In this document: positions 44,640 through 57,360 of the stretch, in pieces
How positions within the stretch are numbered: position 1 is the first letter of the stretch
Layout: every line of letters begins with the position of its first letter
Assembly (NCBI GenBank): GCA_033060915.1
Contig: CM065394.1
Span: 19,051,001 to 19,115,000, forward strand
Reading direction: 5' to 3'
Source of the DNA: Euryodendron excelsum
Taxonomy: Eukaryota; Streptophyta; Magnoliopsida; Ericales; Pentaphylacaceae
DNA length: 64,000 nucleotides
Program-made: the position numbers and the translations under genes
Notes under the pieces: model-generated
What the model was told of the DNA's origin: nothing
Databases searched by the model: none
What the model saw: the letters and a program-made list of their open reading frames with translations, nothing else

Positions 44640-45130
44640 CACTTACGCCAGGAAATACCCCAGCAACCAACTCTTTAGTGTCAGGTATACTTCCTATTTG
44701 TGACTGACCTGCACACACCCTTATTGATTATGATTTCACACATTCATTTGTCTCATACCTTTATGCCCAATACTTACATACATCTCTGGTACCTCTTAAT
44801 TATGTTTTGACTGTATCATTGCTATAAGGGGATTCCATGTTATGTGATAGGATTTACAATTCTTGTGAGTTTCTTGTTAACGATGTGTCCATGTTTGTAA
44901 ATCTTATACCTCTAGAAATGCACGACTTTGATATCATCATAGGAATGGATTGGTTGTCCTTTCACCGTGCTATCATTGATTGTGAAATTAAACGAGTCGT
45001 GTTTCATTGTTCTGCCCAATCAGGCCTTGTATTTAAGGGAGTTGGTGTAGTGCCTCCACCCTATCTTATTTCATCCATGCAAGCACACTGTTTAATTCAA
45101 AAATGGAATCGTACATTCCTATGTAGCATT
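44640..45130 (+). pseudogene. gypsy aspartic protease region, active site altered
   Basis: The frame reads TLIDYDFTHSFVSYLY where retroviral-type proteases have DSG or DTG. The Asp codon (44726-44728) is kept, but the next two residues are changed to Tyr-Asp. The downstream part (LEMHDFDIIIGMDWLSFH) is typical and intact. A stop lies at about 44826. Confidence 0.75.
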
Positions 45131-46090
45131 GTCGACACACACGTTTCTCTACCATCCTTGGAAGAAATCCATATTGTTCGAGAATTTTTCGATGTCTTCC
45201 CTAATGAGTTACCTAGTTCCTTAGTGGATCATGAAATTGAGTTTAATATCGATCTTAATCTAGGTACTAGACCCATTTCCAAAGCTCTTTACCGTATGTC
45301 CTTTATAGAGTTGAAAGAGTTGAAGTTTTAACTCCAAGACTTGTTGGAAAAGAGATTTATTCATCCTAGTGTCTTACCTTGGGATGCTCCCGTGTTGTTT
45401 GTGAAAAAAAAAAGATGGAACCATGAGATTGTGTATTGATTACCGAGAATTGAACAAGGTCACCATCAAGAACAAGTATCCATTGCTAAGAGTGGATGAT
45501 TTATTTGATCATCTTCAAGGCGCCCAAGTATTTTCAAGGATTGACCTAAGTTCGGGTTATCACCAACTAAAGGTTAAGGCTAGCAATGTGGAGAAGACAA
45601 CTTTTCGAACCAGAAACGCACTATAAATTTCTGGTTATGCCGTTTGGAGTTAGTAACGCACCTGCTGCATTCATGAATTTGATGAATTCGATTTTTAAAC
45701 CCTTCCTTGATGATTTTGTTATTGTGTTTATTGATGATATTTTGGTGTACTTTAAAAGTCTTGCAGATCATGAGCACCAGTTGGGGATGGTCCTCCAAAC
45801 TCTACGAGACATGAGGTTGTTTGCCAAATTAAAGAAGTGTGAATTCTGGCTACTGAGTGTGGCATTTTTAGAACACATTATCATTGTAGATGCAGTGTCC
45901 GTTAATCTTTTGAAGGTTGAAACCGTTGTGGATTGCCCAAGACCGACGAATGTCACTGAAGTTAGAAGTTTCATGAGTTTAGTTGGGTACTACCGAAGAT
46001 TTGTGAAGGACTTTTCCAAGATTGCAACTTCTTTAACACAGTTCACCTGGAAGAACACACCATTTGAATGGAATGAGAAGAGGGAATGAA
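45131..46090 (+). pseudogene. gypsy reverse transcriptase, broken
   Basis: Words in order: REFFDVFPNELP, the pre-RT region with LYRMSFIELKELK and a stop, [18 protein letters not shown], a frameshift in an A-run near 45405-45413, [35 protein letters not shown], a second frameshift near 45600, then [17 protein letters not shown] and the catalytic FIDDIL (about 45727-45744). It continues to GYYRRFVKDFSKIA, with a stop at 46087. Confidence 0.85.
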
Positions 46091-46629
46091 GCTTTCAAGA
46101 ACTGAAGAACTGATTAGTGTCTGCACCAATTCTAGCCTTGCTTTCTTAGACTGACGAGTTTTTCATCTACAACGACGCTTTGCATAAAGGATTAGGATGT
46201 ATGTTAATGCAGCACGGTAAGGTGATTGTATATGCCTCGGAACAGTTGAGACTGCATGAGAAGAACTACTCGACCCTTGATCTTGAATTAGTAGCTGTGG
46301 TGTTTGCTTTGAAGATTTAGCACCACTATTTGTACGAAGTCACATATAAGATTTTCACTGACCACAAGAGTTTGAAGTATCTTTTCATACTGAAGGAGCT
46401 TAACATGAGACAAAAAAGATGGACCGAGTTGATCAAGGATTACGATGTTCTCATTCAGTACCATTCGGGTAAGGCCAATGTTGTGGCTGATGCCTTGAAC
46501 CAAAAGACCGCCACCATACTAGCATACCTGGTTACATTGCAAGGACCTATGTTTATTGAATTGGAGAGAGAGGAGATCGAGAGTGTCACACTAGGCACAA
46601 ATATGATGCTCACCACCATGATTGCCTAA
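46091..46629 (+). pseudogene. gypsy RNase H region, broken
   Basis: Contains [38 protein letters not shown] followed by a stop, then [32 protein letters not shown] and [10 protein letters not shown]. These are the standard gypsy RNase H landmarks. The usual Asp of the first catalytic word is present in YNDALHKG. Confidence 0.8.
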
Positions 46630-47015
46630 CCAGCATTAATTGAGGTTGTAAAGCAAAGACAACTTAAAGATTCATACTTATGAAAGATTTATAAAGAGTT
46701 AGGAACAAAACCAAACCATAACTTCACCTTGCAGAATGGAGCTCTAAAGTTCAAGGACCGCTTATATGTGCCCGACATAACCGAGGTTAAGAGGCGAGTT
46801 TTTGAGGAAGGTTACTACACGAAGTTCACTACGAATCTAGGAGACACGAAGATGTATTGGGATTTGAAGGAAACATTTTGGTGGCCAAGAATAGAAAGGG
46901 AGATAGCCAAATTCGTGACACGTTACCTACATTATCAGTAAGTCAAGACAGAACATCAAAGGCCGGCGGGACTGCTGCAACTTCTACCAATACTAGAATG
47001 GAAGTGGGAGCATAT
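46630..47015 (+). pseudogene. gypsy integrase, N-terminal part, ending at the nested insertion
   Basis: 46729-46941 reads NGALKFKDRLYVPD, RRVFEEGYYTKF, TKMYWDLKETFWWPRIEREI. The zinc-binding end is damaged (YLHYQ then a stop where a Cys-x-x-Cys word is expected). After LLPILEWKWEHI the frame is cut by the 3.9 kb solo LTR. The rest resumes at 50895. Confidence 0.8.
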
Positions 47016-47943
47016 TGTTAGCACCTCATTTTAGCCACTTGGCTATCTCCAACCTAATCGGACGCACACTCAAACCAACAAAAGCACACTCGAGCCTAAA
47101 TCGGCTTTTCAAATCCAGTCCAATCAAATAACTGCTTTGCGGGCCTGTTAGGCCCAATAGAGGTAAAATGACCAGAATGCCCCTCGTGCATTAGTTAATC
47201 CAATCCAGCCTGGCACGTCTTCCATAAGACGATAAGTCCATTCAAATTCAAAGTCAAATCCAATAGTCCTGTCATTCAAGAAAGTTGATCCTTCACTAAT
47301 GGTAAGACCATTCAACCCAGTACGACACGATCACCGAGAAAGTTTATTCCCCAAATCGGTAAAACCCCTTTCACACTCATCTCCAAAAAGTACCTAAGTC
47401 CTTGAGATGAAAGAACGGTTCACTTCTGGCACTTGCTGGTTCGTCAAAGTAGAATGTCTGCTAGTCTGGCACATTTCTTGAGAAAACACAAACCCCTTAA
47501 GAACAAAAGATTGTCCAAGTCATCACGTTTCTTGAGAAAGCACAAACCCCTTAAGAACAGAAGACCATCCCAATCCAGCACGACATTTGAGAAAGTTTAT
47601 CCCTTAAGGCAATAAGACCCTTTTAAACCTGTCCATTGAGAAAGTACCAATTCCTCGGATAGAAGTCTAGACCAAATCCAAACCGATCAACACTGATGCC
47701 TGCTAGCCCGTCCCGGTGAAAAATGAACATTTTACCCCTAGCGGGTCCAGCACGTTCTTTAAGAAAGTACCAAGTCCTTAGAACTGTAAGACCACCTTTC
47801 TAGGCCGTCTCTAAACGATCCGGCATGTTCAGTGCCATCCAATCAAACCTGGTCTTTTCTTGGAGGTTCCTAGTCAAAATGATTATTTTGTCCCTAGGCA
47901 CCTAAATGCCCTAGGAAACCACACCGGCTCTAGATATCAAACC

Positions 47944-48165
47944 AGCATTCCCCTAGTTAACTCTGGTTACCCCAGTCAACTCTGGTTAACCCTGGTCAAA
48001 CTTTGGTTACCCCTAGTTAACTCTGTTCACCTCGATCAAACTCTGGTTAACCCCGGTCAACTCTGGTCAACCTAGTCAACTTTGGTCAACCTAGTCAACT
48101 CTAGTCAATCCTAATCAACCCCAGTCAACTCTGGTCAACCCAGTCAACCTCAGTCAATCTTGTTC
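47944..48165. repeat. Short imperfect array of GTCAACTCTGGTTAACC-type words
   Basis: About fifteen copies of a 13-16 bp word (CAACTCTGGTCAACC and variants) lie upstream of the LTR's TATA box. The intron sister LTR has its own AACC-type array at a different place (26450-26640). Confidence 0.75.
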
Positions 48166-48564
48166 AGCCCTGGAGCTCCCAGGATGAGGTGACTGTAATC
48201 CAGTCACTCTCTCCAACCACACCGGCTCTAGGAATTAAACCGGCAACCTCCGGGACACTTTCTATAGTATCTCCTTCCATTTTTGATTGAGCTCTGCCGT
48301 TCAACACTTTTCTTTACCAACCAAAACCTCTCTGCTTCACTTTGAGTGAAGCATGACCAATTTTTAGCCTTGAGCCACTTCTAGAGGCGCACACTAACCC
48401 CCTAGGCTGTCAAAAGCGGTTACAAATCGACTAGCATCAAACAAACTCCGTATCTAGCCTTTTCTTTATCTCTCATAAATGAGCCTATGCCACTCTTAGT
48501 GGCACACAGCCAAACCTAAGGTGTGTACCACTAAGAGTGGCGCACAAGTCCTTTAATTTTGCAC

Positions 48565-48572
48565 TATAAATA
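48565..48572 (+). promoter_or_regulatory. TATA box of the 3.9 kb solo LTR
   Basis: TATAAATA in the context GCACTATAAATACATACC is followed by a pyrimidine-rich leader, as in the sister LTR. Confidence 0.5.
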
Positions 48573-49799
48573 CATACCTCCCCCCTCACTGTTTTGAGTA
48601 AAAATTCTCTCCAAAAACTCTTTCTCTTTGCCAAGACAGCTCTTAGAGCCCTCTCTATTTCTCTTTCAAAGTCTTGGCGGCCAAGCTTTAGTCCGAAGCT
48701 TTGAAACCCTAGCTCCCGAGCTCCATTGAAGGCCATCCCCCGCTGCTCAAAAGCTCCCGAGGTCTTCCCAAGTTCAAAGCTCTAGCCTCCATCGAAGAAA
48801 GAAGAAAGAAGTTAAGGTAAATCATTCGTTTACTTTTCGTACTCCCCCACTCTCTCTTCTCCCTCCGAACCCACTTGGGCTCTTCTCTTTTTTAAACCCC
48901 TATCTCTAAACCCCCCTCTCTTGCATGCTTGGAACAAGAGGACGCTAAGTCCACGTTGAGAGTGGATAAGAGGAAACTACTGATCAGGACTCTCTTCCTG
49001 ACTCTCACTTGCTTCACGGTATGGCCTTAGGGCTCTCTTGCAATATGGTGATACCTAGCCTTGTATGATTCATGCTGTTATTATCATTGTTATACATTTG
49101 TATCTTTGTCATCTCTTTATCCCTAAAAACCATCTTTAAGGTTTTTTTTTTTTTCCAAAAACCACAATTCTAGGTTGATCCTAATCCTTTCATGGTTAGG
49201 GTGTTTTTAGAAAAGTGTGACATTTGAAATGGCTTCCAATAGCCTATATTGTTTTCTTTGCAAAAAAAAAACACAATCTTGAAATGATCCTAGTCATTCC
49301 ATGACTTAAGTTGTCTCGGGCAACGTATGACATTCAAAATGACCTGAAAAGGTCTACATTTTGGCCTCGTGCCTTTATTGTTTTTCAAAGTCACGAGCCT
49401 AAAGTGATTCTTGCCTTCTGATGGCTAGAATGGTTGTGGGCAAGGTGCGATATTCATTTAGATGTCTAAAATTCAAGTTAGGGTCTCCGACCCTAAACAT
49501 ATTTTCAAAAGACTCGGTTTTTGAACCATTTACAAAATTAGTGTTTGTCAAAACCTTAGAAGTCCAATCCTTGAAAAATTTCATTTTTACCAACTTAGAA
49601 ACCTTCCATTTTTAAACCAAAATCATTCCTTTTTCAAAACCCTCAAAATCCTCAATTTCCAAATCAATCAAATCTTTCCTTTTTTAAAATCAATTAAATC
49701 AAAACCTTCCTTTTCAAATCTCTCAAATCACTTCCTTTTCGAACTATCCAAATTTAAACCCTAAATCAACTCCTCCCATTTTGGAAACTATCCAAACTT

Positions 49800-50160
49800 A
49801 CTTTTTCCAAGCAAATCAAATCTTTTTTAAAAAGGAAACAAAACCTTTCTAAATCTTTTCAAATCTTTCGGAAATGAAACAAATCAAATCTTTTTTAAAA
49901 AAGGAAACAAATCTTTTCCAAAAAGGAAATAAAATCTTTTTAAAATTCTCAAATCAAATCTTTTCAAATTAAATTTCAATCTTTTCAGATCAAATCAAGT
50001 ATTCTTGAAAAGGAAACATTTTCAAACCCAATCTTCCTGAAAAGGAAACATTTCCAAATCTAATCTTCCTCAAAAGGAAATCTTTCAAAGTCAAACTTTC
50101 CTGAAAAGAAAATATTTTCAAACTCAAACTTACTTGAAAAGGAAACTTTCTAAAAATAGA
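49800..50160. repeat. Low-complexity array of CTGAAAAGGAAACATTTTCAAA-like words
   Basis: Roughly 30-40 bp imperfect repeats (TTCCTGAAAAGGAAAC, TTTTTAAAAAAGGAAAC) occupy the second half of the solo LTR, comparable in position to the TTTCAAAA-rich half of the intron copy. Confidence 0.6.
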
Positions 50161-50894
50161 AATTCATTTCAAAATTCTAACTCTTTTGAACTCTTGTCTG
50201 AACTACGACTAACCTGATTCTCTTTAAGGAGGTACATAGGCAACCCTTCATGAGGTGCGATCACAACCCTTTTCAAATTTTCAATTCCCCAATTCTTTTC
50301 AAATTTCTAATTCCACAACCCCTTTTCAAATTTCCAATTCCACAACCCTTTTAAAATTCCCAATTCCATACCATTTTTCAAACTCTTTTTCAAACATTGT
50401 TTTCAAAATTTTCTAAGTAGATAGCATTAAACATAGGTAACCGGTGAGTCATAATTAGGTGAGTAAAAGGTGAATAGACATATAGGTATTGCAAGGGTTG
50501 GATAGGGTGATAATTTTATGATATCTTTCCTACACGTAACTAACCCCCGGACATAAGAATTTCTATTTCAAAGACCAAAATTGGAGTCAATTTTCAAAAG
50601 AGCCTTCTAAAATTTTTAGGGTTGTCTTTAAAACCCTCTCATAAGGACGTTTTTCAAAAATACTCTCCAAAACCTAAGTTTAACCCTCGGGTTTTACTCA
50701 GTGTAGATGACCTAGCCTATCTTTAAATATGTTAGGAGGCGACTCCAAAAACCTTTTCAAAAGCCCTAATCAATTCCATTTCAAAAATTCAAACCCCGTC
50801 CCATTCATCCTTCTAGGAAGATGAGTTCTAACGAGAGAGCACCGTACTTTTTCTTGAGCCAAGAAGGCTTGGTGTCTAAAAACGGGGCACGACA

Positions 50895-51959
50895 CATATC
50901 ATCATGGATTTCATCGTGGGACTGCCAAGATCGCCACAGGGTTGTGATGCTATTTGGGTTATTGTTGATTGCCTCACCAAGTTTGCACATTTCTTGCCAG
51001 TGAAAACTATGTACTCCTTATCAAAGTATACGACCCTCTACATTGCAGAGATTATTCGGATCAAGACTCGAGATTTTTGTCAAAATTTTAGAAGAGTTTG
51101 CAAAGGGCTTTAGGTACCGAATTGAAATTCAGTATGACCTTTCATCCACAAACCGATGGGCAATCAGAAAGGACCGTTTAGACCTTAGAAGACATATTGC
51201 GGTTATGTGTCCTCGACTTTCAAGGAAGTTGGGAGGATCATTTGTCATTAGTGGAATTCGCCAACAATAACAGTTTCTACACGAGCATTGAGATGGCTCC
51301 TTATGAAGCGTTTTATGGGAGGGAGTGTAGATCTCCAGTTTGTTGGGCCGATGTCAGAGTGAGAAAGATTCTTAGGCCAGAGATTATGTAATTGACCACC
51401 AACAAGATCAAGATAATTCGGCAACGACTGCAAACTGCTCAAAGTCGCCAAAAGAGTTATGCGGACATGCAAATACAGGACTTAGAGTTTGAAGAAGGGA
51501 GCCATGTGTTCTTGAAGGTATCTCCTTCTATGGGGATAAATCATTTCAGCAAGAAGGGAAAGCTTAGTCCAAGTTACATTGGGCCATTTAAAGTTCTTGA
51601 AGAAGTTGGACCTGTTGATTACCGTATTGCTCTTCCACCGAAACTTTCACAAGTTCACGACGTTTTTCATGTTTCTATACTATGGAGGTATGTTCACGAC
51701 TCGACGCACGTGATTGATCACTATCCTTTGGACGTGAATGAAGATTTGAGCTACGTTGAGAGACCGATCGAGATTCTTGATCGTCGTGACTAAGTCCTTA
51801 GGAACAAGGTTATTCCATTGGTGTGAGTTTTATGGCAGAACCACATATAGGAGGAGTCTACATGGGAACGCGAAGATAAGATTCGAGAATGTTATCCTTT
51901 TTTGTTTAAATGATGGTTTGTATCAAGTTTGGGGACCAAACTTCTTTAAGGGGGAAGGA
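50895..51959 (+). pseudogene. gypsy integrase core, C-terminal part, chromodomain remnant and polypurine tract
   Basis: Resumes with MDFIVGLPRSPQG, the first catalytic Asp being in MDFI. The second-Asp region has lost about ten codons near 51060, and several frameshifts follow. Then come DHLSLVEFANNNSFYTSI and APYEAFYGRECRSP (intact words). The C-terminal part (51392-51793) has GSHVFLKVSPSMG, LSPSYIGPFKVLEEVG and VHDVFHVSILWRY. A degraded tail with LRNKVIPLV and a TWER-like word (about 51790-51875) suggests a chromodomain remnant. The purine tract AAGGGGGAAGGA (51948-51959) precedes the 3' LTR. Confidence 0.8.
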
Positions 51960-54308
51960 TGTAATATCTCAAACCTCTATTATCTAAATTAATATCATTT
52001 TTTCTAAATTCTGTATTATTTTAATATGCCTTTGTGTCAAAATAACCAATAGTAATGTATGTTGTAATGCATTCCTTATGTGCGAGACACATAGGATAAA
52101 TTCCCATGGGTGTCTTCTACAGACACACACCTGTAATATACACACACACAAACACACACCTACCATAGAAGAGGAAGAGTAGAAGAAGAAGAAAAAGAAG
52201 AAGAAGAGAATGGAAAGAAGAAAATCAAGAGAAAGAAAGCTAAGAGGAGATTTAAGCTTGAGAAGCTCAACCCCCACAAGAAACAACCATTGTTGGAGCT
52301 TAGAGAGCTTGAGAGAGAAAGATATGAACTCCAAACCTTGTATATGCTTGTGTGTATGTGTGTTATAGTTGTGTTTGGTGACTCCTTTGAGTCCTAATTA
52401 CTTGGGTTTTGAGAGTTTATAAGCTTCTATAAATGGATTGGGAGTTAGGGTTTGCCCACAAATTTGTGCATGTTGGGTTTGAGATTTCAAACCCTAGATC
52501 CCTTTGATTAGCTTGTTTATTTTACCCTATTTTGAGATATTGTAGTCTTATTGGGTCAATCTTTGAACCTTAGAAGCATTGGTAGAGTTAAGGAGAGGTT
52601 TGATTGAGCTTTGGTTGAGAAAAACCCATTTTCTTCGTACTAGTCGCAGGTACATTGGCCGAGGCGTGCCAGTGTGCGCCCTAGGGCGCCTAGTGGAGCG
52701 GTCCCAGGTTACAGCTTCAACACTCTTTAATAAAATGGGCATAACTTGCTCTACAAAACTCAGATTAATACACCATTTGAAGAGTTAAAAAGTAGACTCA
52801 TAGACCGTTCAACCTATATAAAGTTTGTACTCTAATTCCTTATATTTTCTGAGATATTAAGGTTTAAAATTGACCCAAATTTCTATCAGCAATATTGTTT
52901 TTCAAAATTTTGGTCCATATTTTCATGGGATATAACTTCTTCATCCGAAATATATTTTTGACCAATAACCTATCAAATTAAAGACCTTTAAGCATATTTT
53001 CAAATGAAATTGACCTAGAATGTAGGCTTATTATTCTGATATGAATGAGATGCAATGAAGGAATCGGTGTTCAGGGATTTATGTTTCAAACCTCAACTTT
53101 TATTTTCTTGCATTGTATCGGAGTCTTGTGTTTGATACTTCTATATACTCTATGTGCAGGAGTACCCTTGTTTAGCACCAATCCTCAAGGATAAAGGTGA
53201 GTAACGATATGCCATGAGTAAATATCTATTATTTTTCCAAATGTCTTTAAATTCTCTTATATTGTTTATTGCTTTCAAGTTTAACATTATTGCTTTCAAG
53301 TTCAATTACATATCAGGCGTTACTTCCCATGATTTCCATGCATCAATGATTATGTTTATATATAAATGTCATATTTTTGAAACGTATATGAAGCTTTCCT
53401 TAAATTATGAATTGAAACCCATGGACTATAATGTTTAAATGAAAGAGATGTAAGATTTCTAATGTGTGGTGCCAACTCGAGGTCTTTTCATGGCAAGACC
53501 TTAAACTTGCCTGATAGTCCTACGGTAGGGGATGTAAAATAAACTATTGATATGTTGGGAGACGTCCCTTGGCCTAAAGAGTCTTTACATGGTCTAAGAG
53601 GGTTACTATGGAGCTTAGTTCATATGTCAAGTTGTAACACACTTATACTTTTAGAACAAGAATCAAGATATGTTTAAATGCTTATGGCAAGTTATGTTAT
53701 GCTTTTTTTCATGAACAAAGATATGTCACATCTCTCTTTTACGATACCATGTTTTGAAATGATAGAATATTTCAATGTGATGCTTATGCTACCTATGCTT
53801 TCACGTTTTCAAGTTCATGCTTTATATGCCTAAATGTTTATCTATGTCGGTACACTAGATATAAATGCTAGTTCATGGTATTTTCATACTCGTGCATTAT
53901 TATTATTCACTAAGCATTAGCTTACATTTTCTCAAATATTTTCAAGTAGCCAATCAAGGAGGCCCTAAGAGGAGGCCATATATAGATTTGGAGTTACAGC
54001 CCATAAGCCTATGCTATGCTCTGTGTATTTGAGCTAGACCCTAATGTTTTGTAATATTATAAATGATATTACTGTGGCGGCCTCAAATAGGCCCATATGT
54101 ACATTTATGTTTTGGATTAGACACAACTCTGCCATGTATGACATAAGTTATATTTTAAACTATAAAAATCCTACTTCTGCAATTATGTATTATTTTAAAT
54201 GATTATGCACGGGTGTTCAACCGATTTATGTAATGCGACCTTGGGTAGCCTTGCTACTGGCCGATCATGTAACCTAAATTCGCATAGGCCGAGTTACGGG
54301 GCGTGACA
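51960..54308 (+). repeat. 3' LTR of the gypsy element, 2349 bp
   Basis: Starts TGTAATATCTC after the polypurine tract and ends GGGGCGTGACA. It has an AC run at 52138-52158 and a GA-rich tract at 52165-52250, the same layout (in mirror orientation) as the two solo LTRs at 2879 and 36683. It is nearly five times longer than the 5' LTR. Confidence 0.85.
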
Positions 54309-57012
54309 CCTTTAAAGCCATATTTATAACATTTGATTAATAGTATTTTTTATGCTCTCTCTTGTTTACATTCATTCATACTGGGTTAGCAATTATATCG
54401 ATGCATGAGATGTGTAAAGTTCAAGAATTACACTTAAGGTGAATCATATGTGTGGATGTGAGTCATACACAGAGAGATATGATCGCACCAGCTACTTGTA
54501 ATTCCAAACTTTGTTCATAGTTAGAGTGAGCTTAGACAACTCACTTGGTTGACTATAACACATGTAACCTCTATTCTATAGAATTATTGGTCTCAACTGT
54601 TGAAGCAGTTGACTTCAGGTTAATGTGTTGGTGTACTTATAGTACATTGAACTGGATCAGGGTAAGAACGCATTCCCACAGCTGCCAGTAGTAGTGTCAC
54701 TTCGTACAACTCTATTAATTGTAAAGTGAGTCTTAACCTTGAAGGATTAAAGGACTCAAGTACTTGGTAGTGTGCACTTTGATTTATCAGTAAGTAAGAC
54801 TTTTGTATGATCAGTACCTCGATAGGTTGGGTGTACATTGTTGAGACTTGGAAATTTCTAATCTCAAGATGGTCACCACACTCTTACGAGTCAAGTATTC
54901 TCTTAATTCAATCTATCGGTCTGATCACTGTAGGCATGCCGGGTGTTTTCAAATAGTTTACTATAAAGTAAAGTAATTATTTATTTTTTAAAATGAATTT
55001 TTGGGAAATAAATAATCAATAGTGATTAGTGGATGATTGGATTGGTTAATCAAGGTTTAGATATAAATAAGCTAAGCTGACAGATTACTAGCTTCGTTGT
55101 TATTTATGAATACTTGTTTACTGGGGATTTGGCTTTGCGGTAATTAGTAGGATAGGGACGTTGACATAATTTCTTATTCCGAGAGGTCAACTACCATCAT
55201 TTAGTGGAGTTGAAGTTAGTTTCACTAATTGCTATATTCATCAAGGATTGATGTGCAATTATAGCAATTTGGTATTAGCCTAGAATATGAAAATCCTAGA
55301 GATTCCCTCCTTGTACTTAGAAAGGCATTAGTATATATACCTACTAAAGTGGTGGCTGGCCATCACCTTTTTGGAGAGAGACATACGGCTACGGTGTGTG
55401 TGTGTGCGCGCTTGTGAGTTCCTACTAACTCTTACCATCTCTTGTGCCTTAGTGATCAAGGAAGAAGAACCCTAGGTCAAGGAGGCTTAAGCTCTTCAAG
55501 TGTTCTCACTGTCTAGGATGTGCTACCAAATTCTACAAGGTATGATCTTTATTACATCTTGTTGTTTATGCATAGATCAATGAAGGTACATAAGAATGAT
55601 TTCAAAGTTTTAAAATTGCCTTCTCAAAGGTTTTCTCAAAAAACCATCACACGAAAAGTGTGAGAATAATCTATAAGTATTCTAGAGTGAAAAATATAGC
55701 TAGAAACTAAGTTTCAAGGTCCCATGTAGTCTAAGTAAAAAGTTATGATCAAATTACCTTTTTTGAGTTCACCGGCGATAATGCATTAGGTGGCCGGATC
55801 TAGCATTTTTCCAACCAAGCTCAAGACTTGGGCATGGTCTAGGGAGTATGGGGAGAAGTTCTGGGCAATGAGGGGTGGTTGGGGATGAGCGGAAAATCCA
55901 AAAAATTAGAGTTATAGGTTGTAGGAATTTTTCTCTTGTCATCAGCCACGACTACTGGTGATACTGGTGTTGGATGAAAGATCTCTGAGTCTAGTTTCTG
56001 ACACCACTTACCTTGCTCCATTTGTAGTTAAAATGAGTGAGTCATGAGTGTCAGAAGGTGGATGGGTTGCACCAACAGCGTGCACTGGTCATGTTGGAGA
56101 AAAAAGGGTGGGGCCATTACCCTTACTCTCGAGGGTGGCGCATGAGGGCTCGTGAGTCACCCTCTGAACCCCAATATTTTTTTAAAAAAAAATTCATTTT
56201 TTGTGATAAGGAATCTTTTAAATCTGATTTTGTAATTTTATGATGCCCAAAAGTATTTTTTCTGAATTTTCTAGTGTTGTATCAAAGAAAAATATTCTTG
56301 ATAAATTAAAAATTATTTATAGATACAACTGAAAATACTCTAAGGAGGTGGGATATTTTCACCATCCCAATCAAATTTTAAAATTTCTCAAACTTATAGG
56401 GCAAAATCATAATTTTAACACAATTAACTGAAAAGGGGCTAACTTTACATTTTTTTTTTCACAAAACGTGACCATGGGATTTCAAAAAAAGTATAAACAC
56501 CTAAAATAAATAAATAAATAAATATTTCTATTAATTTCTGCCAGAAATGGGCTAAGATGGATATATTCTACAGTTCGGGATAATACAAAATTGTTCGGGT
56601 TACACCAGAACAATTGTGGAGCTAAATTAATCAACACTGAATATTGTGGGACTTAAGACACACAACAAGAATGTCTTGTGTTCATATATGCTAACTTAGA
56701 CTTAAACAATAATATAAGGGATGATATGTTTAAAGCTTACATGCAAAATGAGACAATAATACAGAACAACTAAGCTAAACCAAATTTTAGGTAAGGAATT
56801 CATATCCTTTATTACGACGATAGTATAACTGTTAAAATGTTATTTCAATTTCAGAAAGTTTAATAATGTTGCTTTACAATTGTATTTTTTTTATCTTTTA
56901 TTTACTATGGTTAATATGCATAAATCGAGATAACGATAATAATTTCAACTGTCATAACTCTTAAATCAACTATATAATACCTAAAAGAGATAGCTAAATG
57001 TTTAGAATTTGG
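54309..57012. other. Intergenic, retrotransposon-derived in part, no gene seen
   Basis: TATATATACC at about 55330, a GT/GC run at 55396-55410 and a leader-like stretch to about 55600 suggest an old copia LTR without recognisable ends. The rest is AT-rich, with an (AAAT)n stretch near 56505-56525. Confidence 0.35.
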
Positions 57013-57360
57013 AGTATATAAGAGCCTAAGTTAATAGGGCCTGTATAACTGACAACTCCGCCTTTCGAGCTATAGGTGACTGTCAAGGTGTTATAAGGCG
57101 ATACTCCTAGCGTGGAGGAGAGTAGCTGTATTTGAGCCTAGCCTCCGGCTTTAAATGATTGGCTAAACATATATTAATAAGAGCCTAGTTAACCGGGCCA
57201 TAAACTGGCGACAGTCTTGCGTTCCGAACTTGAGTGGTCGACAATTGAAATTACAATGGTGGATTCCTTTCGGCGTGTAGGTGGAAAGACTGATCTTGCC
57301 TTCCGGACCGATGTGGTTGGCAAGGGCGCTATAAGGGTGTAAACCTCTGATGTGACGGTA
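57013..57360. repeat. GC-richer modular block of unknown nature
   Basis: Related modules recur: GCCTAAGTTAATAGGGCC (57013) and GCCTAGTTAACCGGGCC (57182). Each is followed by a TAAACTG- or TATAACTG-type word, by GACAACTCC or GACAGTC, and by a CCTTTCGAGC- or GTTCCGAAC-type word, then a GTGACTGTCAAG- or GTGGTCGACAAT-like word. GGCGCTATAAGG (57326) echoes GTTATAAGGCG (57091). There is no ORF. Confidence 0.55.

Larger units (their letters stand above)
47016..50894 (+). mobile_element. Solo LTR of an Ogre/Tat-like element, 3879 bp, inside the gypsy integrase
   Basis: Starts TGTTAGCACCTCATTTTAGC and ends GGGGCACGACA, flanked by a perfect 5-bp duplication CATAT (47011-47015 and 50895-50899). It matches the intron copy at 23224-28569 in order but is about 1.5 kb shorter. 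It has no coding sequence and lies in the same orientation as the gypsy element, so it is younger than that element. Confidence 0.85.
42918..54308 (+). mobile_element. Tekay-like Ty3/gypsy (chromovirus) retrotransposon, decayed and nested
   Basis: Related LTRs (42918-43405 and 51960-54308) flank a primer-binding site, gag, protease, RT, RNase H, integrase and a remnant chromodomain tail, in gypsy order. LTRs start TGTAATATC and end GTGACA. Flanks CCCTT (42913-42917) and CCTTT (54309-54313) could be a target duplication with one change. All coding parts carry stops and frameshifts. The integrase is split by a solo LTR at 47016-50894. Without it the element would be about 7.5 kb, or about 9.4 kb with a full-length 5' LTR. 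The lineage call rests on motifs and LTR ends. Confidence 0.85.
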
